Positions 1 through 8,164 are shown, counted from the stretch's first letter. The stretch is DNA of 32,202 nucleotides from JAUVXJ01 sp034430275 (GCA_034430275.1 DAOUEW010000250.1:1-32202), one strand, 5' to 3'. The notes: a model not told the origin generated them from the sequence alone. Made by a program: numbers and translations.

Positions 1-58
1 GGGCTGACCACCCCCCGTTAGTCCCAAATGGTTGCAATTGGCAGGGCCGTGGGCTATA

Positions 59-114
59 CTTGCCAATTGGCAAGCTTCGAGACACGGTCTGTGCTAGCAC
101 AGGCCGTGTACAAT
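59..114 (+). promoter_or_regulatory. Two palindromes and a -10 box ahead of the glycan operon
   Basis: Positions 59-74 form a perfect 16-base palindrome (CTTGCCAATTGGCAAG), and a near copy of its core (TTGCAATTGGCA) lies at 32-43. Positions 82-109 form a longer inverted repeat: ACACGG and CCGTGT arms flank the 14-base palindrome CTGTGCTAGCACAG, with one T/G mismatch that would be a G-U pair in RNA. The last base of this repeat is the first base of a -10-like TACAAT (109-114), which ends 13 nt before the ATG at 128. I see no good -35. Inference: operator sites controlling the five-gene operon. No T-run follows, so an intrinsic terminator is unlikely. Confidence 0.5.
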
Positions 115-127
115 GCGGGGGTAGTAC

Positions 128-874
128 ATGGAGTCAGACTCCAAGAATGGTATCTCGGCCTTCTTCCCGGCGTACAACGATGGAGGCACCATCGCCAGCA
201 TGGTCCTTTCGGCCATTCTGGTGCTGGAGCGGCTCACAGATGACTACGAAGTGATCGTGGTCAACGACGGGAGCTCTGACTATACGAGGGAGATCCTGGA
301 CGAACTCGAGCAGCGGTACGACAAGGTGAGGGTGGTCCACCACGAGAAGAACAAGGGGTACGGCGGCGCGCTGCGCACGGGGTTCTCTGAGGCCAGCAAG
401 GAGTTCGTGTTCTATACCGACGGGGATGCCCAGTACGACGTCCGGGACCTGCCGGCTATGTGGCGGGTGATGAATGACTCCATCGACATGGTGCAGGGGT
501 ACAAGATGGGGCGCTCGGATCCGCTACATCGGGTGATCATCGGTCGTCTGTACCACTGGATGACCAATCTGGCCTTCGGCATACACCTCAAGGACGTGGA
601 TTGCGACTTCCGGCTTTTGCGACGGTCGGTGTTCGACCGGGTACGCCTGGAATCGGACAGCGGCGTGATCTGCGTGGAGATGATGAAGAAGATCAGGGAC
701 GGTGGGTACCGGATCAGCGAGGTGCCGGTGCATCACTACCATCGCGCGTATGGGCAGTCCCAGTTCTTCAACTTCCGGCGCATCGCGCGCGTGGGCCTCG
801 ATCTGCTGCGACTGTGGCGGCATCTTCGACTACCCCAACTCCTGGGCAGGGACAAACCGGCGGATGGGCTTTAG
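128..874 (+). CDS. GT2 family glycosyltransferase (dolichol-phosphate-mannose-synthase-like)
   Basis: A soluble-looking GT-A glycosyltransferase of 248 residues. It should transfer a sugar from a nucleotide donor to a polyprenyl phosphate or a glycan at the cytoplasmic face of the membrane. Family features: an N-terminal FFPAYNDGG strand, VVNDGSSD near 44-51 (nucleotide binding) and TDGDAQYD near 97-104, the DxD-type metal site. A basic helix-rich tail (FNFRRIARVGLDLLRLW) could sit on the membrane, but I see no clear transmembrane segment, unlike DPMS-like enzymes with C-terminal helices. The ATG at 128 fits the family start; no strong Shine-Dalgarno is visible. It is the first gene of a tight five-gene glycan operon and overlaps the next gene by 11 bases. 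Donor and acceptor cannot be told from sequence. Confidence 0.88.
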   Translation: MESDSKNGISAFFPAYNDGGTIASMVLSAILVLERLTDDYEVIVVNDGSSDYTREILDELEQRYDKVRVVHHEKNKGYGGALRTGFSEASKEFVFYTDGDAQYDVRDLPAMWRVMNDSIDMVQGYKMGRSDPLHRVIIGRLYHWMTNLAFGIHLKDVDCDFRLLRRSVFDRVRLESDSGVICVEMMKKIRDGGYRISEVPVHHYHRAYGQSQFFNFRRIARVGLDLLRLWRHLRLPQLLGRDKPADGL

Positions 875-1859
875 AGACAGTTATCGGGACAAGAAGGTAA
901 TGCTCACCGGTGGCCTGGGGTTCATCGGCAGCAACCTGGCGCACCGGTTGGTGGAGTGTGGGGCCGACGTGCTCATCGTGGACTCCTTGATCCCCGACTA
1001 CGGGGGTAACCTGTTCAACGTAGAGGGCATCAGGGATCAGCTGCGGGTGAACATCGCCGATATCAGGGACAGCAGCGGCATGGACTACCTGGTCAGGGGA
1101 CAGGACTACATCTTCAACCTGGCCGGTCAGGTCAGTCACATCGACAGCATGCGTGATCCCTACACGGATCTGGAGATCAACTGTCGCAGCCAGCTCTCAC
1201 TCCTGGAGGCCTGCCGGCGCAACAACCCGTCGGTGAAGATCATCCACGCCAGCACCCGACAGATCTACGGCGTTCCGGACTACCTGCCGGTGGACGAGAA
1301 GCATCTCCTGCATCCCACGGACGTGAACGGCATCAACAAGATGGCTGGGGAGTGGTATCATATTCTGTATAGCCACGTGTACGGCATTCGCGCCACCTCA
1401 CTGCGCCTGACCAACACGTACGGACCTCGCCAGTTGATGAAGCACAACCGCCAGGGGTTCATCGGCTGGTTCATCCGCCTGGCCATAGACGGGGAGGAGA
1501 TCTCGGTATACGGCGACGGAAAGCAGTTGCGGGATCTCAACTACGTAGATGACGTGGTCGAGGCCTTTCTGCTGGCGGGAGCGACCGATCAGGTCAACGG
1601 AAGCGTGTACAACCTGGGTGGCCCGGAGCCTGTCAGCCTGCTGCACATCGTGGAGACGCTGATGGAACTGTGCCCCGAGGCTTCCTACAAGCTGATCCCC
1701 TTCCCGCCCGAGAAGAAGCGTATCGATATCGGGGACTACTACGGCGACTTCTCGAGGATCCGCGAGGCCCTGGGGTGGGAACCGCAGGTCGGACTACGCG
1801 AGGGTCTGGCCAGAACGATTGAGTACTATCGCCAGCACAAGGAGCACTACTGGGAGTAG
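864..1859 (+). CDS. NAD-dependent epimerase/dehydratase (extended SDR) lacking the usual catalytic Tyr
   Basis: A 331-residue extended short-chain dehydrogenase acting on a nucleotide sugar, in the dTDP-glucose dehydratase / UDP-glucose epimerase superfamily. The NAD-binding motif GGLGFIGSN is near residues 15-23. Also present are a HAST stretch in the active-site position, LRLTNTYGPRQ, and GDGKQLRDLNYVDDVV, typical of sugar-nucleotide SDRs. The usual YxxxK reads NGINK, with Asn155 and Lys159, so the general-base Tyr is replaced. From memory, a subgroup of NAD-dependent epimerases carries this same NGINK.AGE motif, so this is probably a natural subfamily rather than damage. Start: ATG 864, inside the end of the GT2 gene; ATG 900 is an alternative but would cut close to the first beta strand. 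The next gene, an aminotransferase, suggests an amino-sugar route; the substrate is unknown. Confidence 0.88.
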   Translation: MGFRDSYRDKKVMLTGGLGFIGSNLAHRLVECGADVLIVDSLIPDYGGNLFNVEGIRDQLRVNIADIRDSSGMDYLVRGQDYIFNLAGQVSHIDSMRDPYTDLEINCRSQLSLLEACRRNNPSVKIIHASTRQIYGVPDYLPVDEKHLLHPTDVNGINKMAGEWYHILYSHVYGIRATSLRLTNTYGPRQLMKHNRQGFIGWFIRLAIDGEEISVYGDGKQLRDLNYVDDVVEAFLLAGATDQVNGSVYNLGGPEPVSLLHIVETLMELCPEASYKLIPFPPEKKRIDIGDYYGDFSRIREALGWEPQVGLREGLARTIEYYRQHKEHYWE

Positions 1860-1863
1860 CCTT

Positions 1864-2976
1864 GTGATCCATTTCAGCGACCTCAAGTCCCAGTATCTTT
1901 CTCTCAAGGGTGAGATCGACATAGCGGTCCAGCGTGTCCTCGCCAGCGGTTGGTTCATCCTGGGTGATGAGGTCCGGGCGTTCGAAGAGGAGTTCGCTTC
2001 CTACGTGGGTGCTGCCCACGGGATCGGCGTGGGCTCTGGCACGGAGGCGCTCCATCTCGCGCTGGTGGCGTGTGGGGTAAATCCCGGTGACGAGGTGCTC
2101 ACGGTCTCCCACACGGCCGTGGCCACCGTCGTGGCCATCGAGCTGACAGGCGCGAGACCAGTCTTCGTGGACATAGACGCGCGCAGCTACACTATGGACC
2201 CCTCGCAACTCGAGGACAAGATCGGACCGGCCACCAAGGCCATACTGCCGGTCCACCTCTATGGGCAGATGGCGGACATGGATCCCATTCTGGCCATAGC
2301 GCAGGAGCACGGCCTCAAGGTGGTGGAGGACGCGGCCCAGGCCCACGGCGCGGAGTACAAGGGACGCAAGGCCGGCTCCCTGGGCGACGTGGGCTGCTTC
2401 AGCTTCTACCCCACCAAGAACCTGGGTGCCTACGGGGACGGAGGGCTGGTGGTGACCAGCGATTCGACTCTTGCCGAGCAGGTAGCTCTCTTGCGCCAGT
2501 ATGGGTGGGCGGACAGGTACGTCAGCTCCGTCAAGGGCCTGAACAGCCGTCTCGACGAGTTGCAGGCGGCCATTCTGAGGGTCAAGCTCCACCATCTGGA
2601 AGAGTGGAATGCGATACGGAGGAAGCACGCCGCGCTGTACGATGAGTTGCTGCGGGACGCCGCGGTGGTCACTCCGTATCATGCGGAGTACGGCAAACAC
2701 TGCTATCACATCTACGCTGTCAGGTCCGAACGGCGGGATGAGTTGAAAGCGTACCTGCGTGAGAAGGGCGTGGGAGCTCTGGTACACTATCCGGTGCCGG
2801 TCCATCTCCAGGAGGCATACGCGGACCTCGGCGTAGGTCCGGGGGTGTTGCCGGTGACCGAGAGGTGCGCGGAGGAGGTCGTGACGCTGCCGGTGGCTCC
2901 AGAACTGAGCGAGGATCAGATACGCGAGGTGAGCAGTCTGGTCCGCGAATTCGAGTACGAGAAGGGCCTGGTGTAA
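1864..2976 (+). CDS. DegT/DnrJ/EryC1 family sugar aminotransferase
   Basis: A 370-residue PLP-dependent aminotransferase that would convert a keto nucleotide sugar to an amino sugar, with glutamate as the usual donor. Family marks: FSDLKSQY at the start, GSGTEALHLAL near 58-67, DAAQAHGAEYKG near 156-167, and FYPTKNLGAYGDGG with Lys185 as the predicted Schiff-base lysine. The C-terminal part has the expected HCYHIYAVR and VHYPVPVHLQEAY segments. Start: GTG 1864, four bases after the epimerase stop, which gives the normal N-terminus for the family; the frame extends further upstream only by overlapping the epimerase. Its stop overlaps the methyltransferase ATG by one base, so the genes are probably translationally coupled. 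Product regiochemistry (3-amino or 4-amino) is not readable here. Confidence 0.92.
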   Translation: MIHFSDLKSQYLSLKGEIDIAVQRVLASGWFILGDEVRAFEEEFASYVGAAHGIGVGSGTEALHLALVACGVNPGDEVLTVSHTAVATVVAIELTGARPVFVDIDARSYTMDPSQLEDKIGPATKAILPVHLYGQMADMDPILAIAQEHGLKVVEDAAQAHGAEYKGRKAGSLGDVGCFSFYPTKNLGAYGDGGLVVTSDSTLAEQVALLRQYGWADRYVSSVKGLNSRLDELQAAILRVKLHHLEEWNAIRRKHAALYDELLRDAAVVTPYHAEYGKHCYHIYAVRSERRDELKAYLREKGVGALVHYPVPVHLQEAYADLGVGPGVLPVTERCAEEVVTLPVAPELSEDQIREVSSLVREFEYEKGLV

Positions 2977-3716
2977 TGAAGATCGAAGAGTACCAGGTCA
3001 TGTACGACATCGAGGACACGTACTGGTGGTACGTGGGCATGAGGAGCATCTTCTTGTCGCTCCTCGATGGTCACTACAAGACCCGAACAGACTTGAAGAT
3101 CCTGGATGCCGGCTGCGGTACGGGGGCCATGCTCAGCCACCTCAGGCCATACGGAGATGTTGTGGGAGTGGATGTCTCGTCGGAGGCGCTCCGGTTGGCG
3201 ACCAAGCGCGACGTAGAGGGGTGCGAACTGGTGCAGTCATCGCTCACCGATCTGCCCTTCACAGACGGAGTCTTCGATCTGGTCACCTCCTTCGACGTGA
3301 TATGCTGTATCGAGAATGACGAGTCGGCCTTTGGGGAGTTGGGCAGGGTCCTCAAGCCCGGCGGACGGGTCATCGTCAACCTCCCTGCCTACAACCCCTT
3401 GCGCAGCGAGCACGACCTGGCGGTCCACATCAAGAGGCGCTACACACGCTCGGATATTGCCTTGGAGGCCGAGAAGGTAGGCCTGATGGTGGAACGTATC
3501 GCCCACGCCAACACACTGCTGTTTCCTGTCGCGGCCGCCGTACGCATCGCCAAGAAGATACCGGACAAGCCTGCCAGCGAGGCCAAGTCGGATCTACGGG
3601 AGTTGCCTGGCGTCCTCAACCGCTGGCTGGCCCGGGTCCTGTTTCTGGAACGGGCCCTGCTCCAGAAGGTCGATCTCCCCTTTGGGCTATCAGTCATCTG
3701 TGTGGCGCGCAAATGA
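2976..3716 (+). CDS. Class I SAM-dependent methyltransferase
   Basis: A 246-residue Rossmann-fold methyltransferase. Motif I is ILDAGCGTG at about 42-50, the acidic end of beta 2 is VVGVDVS, and post-motif LPFTDGVFDLVTSFDV precedes GRVLKPGGRVIVNLPAY, all typical of methyltransf_11/25 enzymes. The N-terminal YDIEDTYWWYVGMR is a common start in methyltransferases of glycan clusters. Start: ATG 2976, sharing one base with the aminotransferase TAA; longer in-frame starts would overlap that gene. The 3' end overlaps the next gene by 4 bases (ATGA). Context suggests O- or N-methylation of a sugar in the same glycan; the substrate is inferred only from neighbours. Confidence 0.9.
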   Translation: MKIEEYQVMYDIEDTYWWYVGMRSIFLSLLDGHYKTRTDLKILDAGCGTGAMLSHLRPYGDVVGVDVSSEALRLATKRDVEGCELVQSSLTDLPFTDGVFDLVTSFDVICCIENDESAFGELGRVLKPGGRVIVNLPAYNPLRSEHDLAVHIKRRYTRSDIALEAEKVGLMVERIAHANTLLFPVAAAVRIAKKIPDKPASEAKSDLRELPGVLNRWLARVLFLERALLQKVDLPFGLSVICVARK

Positions 3717-5206
3717 TCGCTGGCCGAAGGCTTGAGGGCTTGACGCAAAGCGTGCAGGGTATGGTGCTGCGCGGTGGACGGCCCCTGCGCGTGGTGGTGG
3801 CGGCTACGTGCATTATTCTTGGAGTGGCGGGCGCTCTGTTGCTGGTGCTCCTGCACCCCCTCATCATCCTGGCTATGTTGGGGGCGGCGGCGGTGGGCCT
3901 GGCGATGCTGAGGAGCACTCAACTTGGCCTTTTCGCCCTCGTAGCTGTGATCTGCCTATTGCCCTTTGGTGCCATTCCCTTCAGTATCGGATTCTACCCC
4001 ACGTTTCTCGACGTCGCGCTGCTGGCCGTGTTCGGGGTGTGGGTAGCGCGGCTTCTCACACGCGCCCAGGAAGGTTCCGTCACCTCTCCCCTCGATCTAC
4101 CGATCTTCGTCTTCATCTTGCTGGCTTTCACTGTCTTCATCGCCGGGAGCGCCAATGCCGGGATCACCAAGGACACGCTGCGCCATTTCGTGGAGATCAT
4201 CATCGCCGTTTCGCTGTTCTACGTGGTCACCAACTCGGTGCGCGACTACCGGCAGCTTAGACAGATCGTGGTGGTGATCATCCTCGCGGGCTTCCTGGCG
4301 TCATTGATGGGAGTAGTTCTGTACTTCCTGCCCAGAGCGCTCACGGTGCGCCTGTTGTCGCTGCTGCGCGTGATCCACTATCCGTCCGGGTGGGGCGTAC
4401 TCCAGTTCATCGAAGACAACCCTGACCTGCCCATGCGAGCCATATCCACGTCAGTGAACCCTAATGTGCTGGGAGGACTGCTGATCCTCGTGGTCTCTCT
4501 AACCGTGCCACAGCTCTTCGTCCGCAGGCCGCTGATCAGGAAGGAGTTCGTGGCCCCCATGCTGGCGGTGATGCTGGTCTGTCTGATGCTGACCTTCTCC
4601 AGGGGTGCCTTCGTGGCCATCGGGGCGGCGATACTGCTGATGGCTGTGCTCAGGTATCGTCGTTTACTGCCTGTGATCGCCCTCGCCGTGGTCCTGGTCC
4701 TTATTCTGCCTCAGACCAGGGAATACGTACTGCACCTCCAGCAGGGTTTCCTGATCGAGGACACAGCCACCCTGATGCGTATGGGGGAGTACAAAGACGC
4801 TTTCAGGCTCATCTCCCGCTATCCGTGGTTCGGGGTCGGTTTTGGAGGCACGCCATCCATCGACATCTACATCGGCGTATCCTGCGTGTATCTCCTCATC
4901 GCCGAGGAGATGGGGCTCATCGGGCTAGGGGCCTTCCTGCTGATCATGGGGGTCTTCTTCGCGTACGTGTGGATTACCTGGCGGCGGTTGGAGCCCTATT
5001 CACAGGGCGAAGCCCTGCTATTGGGGCTGTCGGTGGCCTTGTTTGGAGCGATGGTGGGGGGGATCGTCGATCACTACTTCTTCAATCTGGACTTCCCTCA
5101 CTCCGTGTCGCTCTTCTGGCTGTACGCCGGGTTGGCGGTGGTGGCCGCCAAGATCGCTGTCCACTCGCCAGAGGCTATGGAGGGGCTGGGAGAGGCCACG
5201 CTCTAA
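3713..5206 (+). CDS. O-antigen ligase / Wzy-type polymerase family membrane protein
   Basis: A 497-residue polytopic membrane protein with about 10-12 hydrophobic segments spread over the whole length. The larger hydrophilic stretch in the second half (around residues 340-385) contains FRLISRYPWFGVGFGG, the short R-P-GxGxG motif seen in the Wzy_C (O-antigen ligase) domain of WaaL and Wzy proteins. An upstream MLTFSRGAFVAIG helix also matches the family pattern TxSRGA. Such proteins polymerise or ligate lipid-linked glycans on the outer face of the cytoplasmic membrane. The ATG at 3713 overlaps the methyltransferase stop. This is the last gene of the operon and faces the HEAT gene with 36 bases between the stops. 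Ligase and polymerase cannot be separated by sequence. Confidence 0.85.
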   Translation: MIAGRRLEGLTQSVQGMVLRGGRPLRVVVAATCIILGVAGALLLVLLHPLIILAMLGAAAVGLAMLRSTQLGLFALVAVICLLPFGAIPFSIGFYPTFLDVALLAVFGVWVARLLTRAQEGSVTSPLDLPIFVFILLAFTVFIAGSANAGITKDTLRHFVEIIIAVSLFYVVTNSVRDYRQLRQIVVVIILAGFLASLMGVVLYFLPRALTVRLLSLLRVIHYPSGWGVLQFIEDNPDLPMRAISTSVNPNVLGGLLILVVSLTVPQLFVRRPLIRKEFVAPMLAVMLVCLMLTFSRGAFVAIGAAILLMAVLRYRRLLPVIALAVVLVLILPQTREYVLHLQQGFLIEDTATLMRMGEYKDAFRLISRYPWFGVGFGGTPSIDIYIGVSCVYLLIAEEMGLIGLGAFLLIMGVFFAYVWITWRRLEPYSQGEALLLGLSVALFGAMVGGIVDHYFFNLDFPHSVSLFWLYAGLAVVAAKIAVHSPEAMEGLGEATL

Positions 5207-5242
5207 TCGCGTAGGCTGCGCTGTCAGAGACCGCCTCTACCT

Positions 5243-5869
5243 CTACGCGACGTCTCCCCAGGTCTTGAGGAACGCCTTCGCGATCTTCCGGGTCTTCGGG
5301 CTCTTGCTCTCGAGTTGGGCCCTGGCGAACTCCAGGATCTCTCCCTTCCGTTCCGACGTCTCGAAGTACTCCTCGAAAGCCTCCAGAGCCTGACCCTTGA
5401 TCAGGTCCTTCCGTTCGGCCGGGTGGTGGGTCTCGTCGATGGCCAGGAGCTTGCTGGTGATCCGGTCCTGCAGGACCGGGTTGGCCCGAGCGATCTTTCC
5501 GGAGTTCCTGGCGATATAAGACGCCGCGATCACACCGCTCCCATCCAGGATGTCGTAGTACTCGTCCAGGAGGCCCTCGAATCTGTGCTCCGTGTCAGCA
5601 GCGACGCAGGTGGCGATCAGGTTGGCGCCGCGCAACTTGAAGTAGGTGTTCTCGCTGCGCAGCAGCTCGACGAAGAGGTCCCAGTGGGGGTACAACAACT
5701 GTGGGCGCTCCTCACCCAGGAGCAAGAGGGCTCTCACGCAGTTGTAGCCCACTCTCTCCTGCTTGTCCGACAGGCCCCTCAATAGCTCTGAACGCACCTG
5801 GTGGTCTTCCAGAGCCTGCCGGGCCAGACTCTCGATGTCGATGTCCTTGGTATTCAAATCGGGTAGCAT
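5243..5869 (-). CDS. HEAT-repeat-like helical protein
   Basis: A 208-residue protein made of amphipathic helical pairs. Recurring units include LLRGLSDKQERVGYNCVRALLLLGEERP, LLRSENTYFKLRGANLIATCV and ASYIARNSGKIARANP, which look like HEAT or armadillo-type repeats (a scaffold for protein binding). The C-terminus (ESKSPKTRKIAKAFLKTWG) forms another repeat. No signal peptide, membrane helix or catalytic motif is visible. Start: ATG 5869 with a GAGGGGGG stretch about 9-10 bases upstream; a TTG at 5896 in frame is possible but less likely. It is convergent with the glycan operon and transcribed toward it. Function unknown; the repeat assignment rests on helix periodicity only. Confidence 0.75.
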   Translation of the reverse strand: MLPDLNTKDIDIESLARQALEDHQVRSELLRGLSDKQERVGYNCVRALLLLGEERPQLLYPHWDLFVELLRSENTYFKLRGANLIATCVAADTEHRFEGLLDEYYDILDGSGVIAASYIARNSGKIARANPVLQDRITSKLLAIDETHHPAERKDLIKGQALEAFEEYFETSERKGEILEFARAQLESKSPKTRKIAKAFLKTWGDVA

Positions 5870-5987
5870 GGTGAAAGCCCCCCTCTCAGGGAACAAGTAT
5901 CCACAGGGAGCATCGGCTGGTGGGTCATGAGGAGGAGCGGCCCGTCAGCAGGGCGCTTCGACATCTAGGCCTCCTGGACAACGGGGC

Positions 5988-6077
5988 TGGCGGAGGGGGT
6001 GGGATTCGAACCCACGGTGAGGTTGCCCTCACAACGGTTTTCGAGACCGCCCCAATCGTCCACTCTGGCACCCCTCC
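5988..6077 (-). tRNA. tRNA-Ser (anticodon CGA)
   Basis: On the minus strand the sequence begins GGAGGGG, closes with CCCCTCC, discriminator G and an encoded CCA. The anticodon loop reads CTCGAAA, giving CGA (decodes UCG). The long variable arm (GTGAGGGCAACCTCAC) is typical of class II tRNA-Ser, and the T arm has GGGTTCGAATCCC. The gene lies only 22 bases downstream of the tadA stop on the same strand, with no room for a full promoter outside tadA, so it is probably cotranscribed with tadA. Confidence 0.95.
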
Positions 6078-6099
6078 GCGGCAAGAAGAGAGCCGGTCC

Positions 6100-6561
6100 C
6101 TACTCCTGGCGATCCCGGAGCTCCCCGAAGAAGGAATCCAGCAACTCCTTGGACTCGTCGGCCAGGACGCCCCTCGTCACCTCGACCTGGTGGCTGAGCC
6201 TGGGTGAGCGCGCGATGTCAAACACCGAGGTCACCGCTCCGGACTTGGGATCGTCCGCCCCATACACCAGGCGGGGCAAGCGAGCGAGGACCATGGCCCC
6301 GGCGCACATGGGGCACGGCTCCAATGTGCAGTACAGCGTGACCCCCGACAGCCGCCAACGACCGAGCATCTGCGCGGCTTCCCGTAGAGCTATGATCTCT
6401 GCGTGGGCCGTGGGATCGGCCAGTTCCTCCCTGCGGTTGTGCGCCCGGCCCACGACGTAGCCCTTGTGGACGGCAATGGCGCCTACAGGGATCTCTCCTC
6501 GCTCGAATGCAGCCCGGGCCTCTGCCAGGGCCTCACGCATGTACATTTCGTCTTCAGTCAT
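6100..6561 (-). CDS. tadA: tRNA-specific adenosine deaminase TadA
   Basis: A 153-residue cytidine-deaminase-fold enzyme that converts A34 of tRNA-Arg(ACG) to inosine. Zinc and catalytic residues are clear: HAE with His53 and Glu55, and PCPMC with Cys83 and Cys86 (TLEPCPMCAGAMVLARL). The N-terminal MREALAEARAAFERGEIPVGAI is the usual family start and the length is typical. Start: ATG 6561; the longer frame overlaps mnmE and lacks homology. A TATAAT box ends only 15 bases upstream, so the mRNA leader would be very short and no Shine-Dalgarno is visible. It lies between mnmE and tRNA-Ser on the same strand. Confidence 0.96.
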   Translation of the reverse strand: MTEDEMYMREALAEARAAFERGEIPVGAIAVHKGYVVGRAHNRREELADPTAHAEIIALREAAQMLGRWRLSGVTLYCTLEPCPMCAGAMVLARLPRLVYGADDPKSGAVTSVFDIARSPRLSHQVEVTRGVLADESKELLDSFFGELRDRQE

Positions 6562-6576
6562 GTGCGTTGCAGGGCG

Positions 6577-6585
6577 ATTATAACA
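6577..6585 (-). promoter_or_regulatory. Extended -10 promoter for tadA (and probably tRNA-Ser)
   Basis: On the minus strand TGTTATAAT reads as an extended -10 (TGn plus TATAAT, the latter at 6582-6577) in the mnmE-tadA gap. The -35 position has no good match, as is usual for extended -10 promoters. Predicted transcription start is near 6570, leaving under 10 bases before the tadA ATG. Confidence 0.5.
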
Positions 6586-6613
6586 CATCACAGGCCGCAG
6601 GCCCACGCCGCCG

Positions 6614-7996
6614 CTACTTGCCGACGCAGAACTCGCTGAAGATGACCTCCAGCAGGTCTTCTGTGGCCGTCTCGCCGGTGATCTCCCCCAGGGCATCGAC
6701 CGCCGCGGTGACGTCTATGGCTAGCAGATCGGTGGGCAAGCCCGTTTTGGCTGCGTGCTGGGCCGCCTTGACGTGGTCGAGGGCCTCCAGGAGGGCCTGC
6801 TTGTGGCGGGGGTTGGTCACCAGAAGCGTGTCGGGGGCTACCACACCACCCGAGAAGATCAGTTCGACGATGCCCCGCTCCAGGTCGGTCAAGCCGTCGC
6901 CGGTGAGGGCTGAGATCCTGACCTGCTGCGCTCCCGGTAGGAGGTGGTGTGTCTTCGCCAGCTCCGGCAGGTCTGTCTTGTTGAGCACGACGACCGCGGG
7001 CTTGTCGCCCACCAGACCGGCGATTCGCAGGTCGGAATCCAGGAGCTCTTCGCTGGCGTCGATAACCATCAGCGCCAGGTCCGCGCTAGCCAGGGCCTGC
7101 CTGCTGCGCTCCACCCCCAGTTTCTCCACCAGGTCCGCGCTGTCGGAAATGCCTGCCGTGTCCACGAGGATCAGTGGTATGCCCTGAAGGTTGATCGTCT
7201 CCTCCAGCGTGTCACGGGTGGTCCCAGGAATAGGTGTGACGATGGCCCTGGACGTACGGAGCAGGCGGTTCAAGAGACTCGACTTGCCGACGTTGGGGCG
7301 GCCCACGATGGCGCCCCTGATCCCTTGCCGGTAGATCAAACCCTGGTCGGCACCGGCGATGAGTGCCTCCAGGGCCTCCACGGCCCGGCTCAAGGCCTGT
7401 CCCACGTTCTGTTCTGGGATCTCGTCTTCAGGGAAGTCGATGGCTGCCTCCAGATAGGCCAGTACCTCGACGAGCTCGCGTCTCACGCTGCGTATTTGCC
7501 GCGAGAGTTGCCCGCCCAACTGTTCGACAGCCACGCGCAGCCCGGCCTCGGTCTTGGCCCGTACGACGTCGAGGACCGCCTCCGCCTGGGCCAGATCGAG
7601 CCGGCCGAGGAGGAACGCTCGGAGGGTCATCTCGCCCGGGCTGGCCAGGCGCGCTCCCCGACGCAGAGTCAGCTCCAACACCCGCCGCAAGGGAACAAGA
7701 CCCCCGTGGCAGTTGATCTCTCCCACGTCCTGGCGGGTGTAGGTATGGGGCGCCTTCATGTAGGAGATCAGCACCTCGTCCACCGTCTCCTGGGTCTCCG
7801 GGTCCACGATGTGGCCGTGATAGAGGTGGTGCGAAACAGGTTCCCAGGCTGGGTCGGCGGGAGTTTCAGCGGCACCTGGCGCGAAGATGGCCCGAATGAT
7901 GGGCAGCACATCGGGGCCGCTCATCTTCACGATGCCTATGCCGCCCTCTCCAATAGGGCTGGATATCGCGGTGATGGTGTCGTCGAGGCTGTACAT
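6614..7996 (-). CDS. mnmE: tRNA modification GTPase MnmE (TrmE)
   Basis: A 460-residue GTPase that, with MnmG, adds the carboxymethylaminomethyl group to wobble U34 of certain tRNAs. The N-terminal domain starts DDTITAISSPIGEGGIGIVKMSG (folate/formyl-THF-binding domain), followed by the helical domain and an inserted G domain: GRPNVGKSS near 232-240, DTAG near 279-282, NKTD near 339-342. The C-terminus ends FCVGK, the conserved C(x)GK with the functional cysteine. Start: ATG 7996, which gives the family N-terminus; ATG 8011 in frame is close to the predicted transcription start. mnmG is not in the window. tadA follows 52 bases downstream on the same strand. Confidence 0.97.
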   Translation of the reverse strand: MYSLDDTITAISSPIGEGGIGIVKMSGPDVLPIIRAIFAPGAAETPADPAWEPVSHHLYHGHIVDPETQETVDEVLISYMKAPHTYTRQDVGEINCHGGLVPLRRVLELTLRRGARLASPGEMTLRAFLLGRLDLAQAEAVLDVVRAKTEAGLRVAVEQLGGQLSRQIRSVRRELVEVLAYLEAAIDFPEDEIPEQNVGQALSRAVEALEALIAGADQGLIYRQGIRGAIVGRPNVGKSSLLNRLLRTSRAIVTPIPGTTRDTLEETINLQGIPLILVDTAGISDSADLVEKLGVERSRQALASADLALMVIDASEELLDSDLRIAGLVGDKPAVVVLNKTDLPELAKTHHLLPGAQQVRISALTGDGLTDLERGIVELIFSGGVVAPDTLLVTNPRHKQALLEALDHVKAAQHAAKTGLPTDLLAIDVTAAVDALGEITGETATEDLLEVIFSEFCVGK

Positions 7997-8016
7997 GCGG
8001 AGGGACCCCATTTCGT

Positions 8017-8045
8017 ATTATACACAGCGGTGCAGAGCGCCACAA
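8017..8045 (-). promoter_or_regulatory. Promoter for mnmE
   Basis: Minus strand TTGTGG (8045-8040), a 17-base spacer, and a perfect TATAAT (8022-8017). The predicted transcription start near 8010 lies at the upstream ATG (8011), which favours ATG 7996 as the start and gives a leader of about 14 bases without a clear Shine-Dalgarno. Confidence 0.55.
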
Positions 8046-8101
8046 AGGTAATCCATGGGGAACGAAAACGTGCAGCGCGCTGTGGGTGCTGGCACCTGTG
8101 C

Positions 8102-8131
8102 TTGACAAGCCTTGGTCAGTTGTGCTAACAT
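8102..8131 (+). promoter_or_regulatory. Promoter for tRNA-Trp
   Basis: Perfect -35 TTGACA (8102-8107), 18-base spacer, and TGC followed by TAACAT (8126-8131), an extended -10. It lies 33 bases ahead of the tRNA-Trp 5' end. Confidence 0.65.
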
Positions 8132-8164
8132 AGGCGTCAGGTAATGGAGAGATCTCGGAGACGA

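Noticed and set aside
1633..2805. 390-codon open frame on the minus strand opposite the aminotransferase
   Set aside because: The plus strand encodes a complete, motif-bearing DegT enzyme there; the antisense frame has no recognisable motif and reflects GC-rich codon use.
5207..5250. Inverted repeat TCGCGTAG / CTACGCGA around the convergent gene ends
   Set aside because: The loop is 27-28 bases, there is no T-run, and one arm is inside the HEAT gene's end; too weak to call a terminator.
6944..8128. 394-codon plus-strand frame opposite mnmE
   Set aside because: MnmE is unmistakable on the minus strand; this frame also runs through the mnmE and tRNA-Trp promoters.
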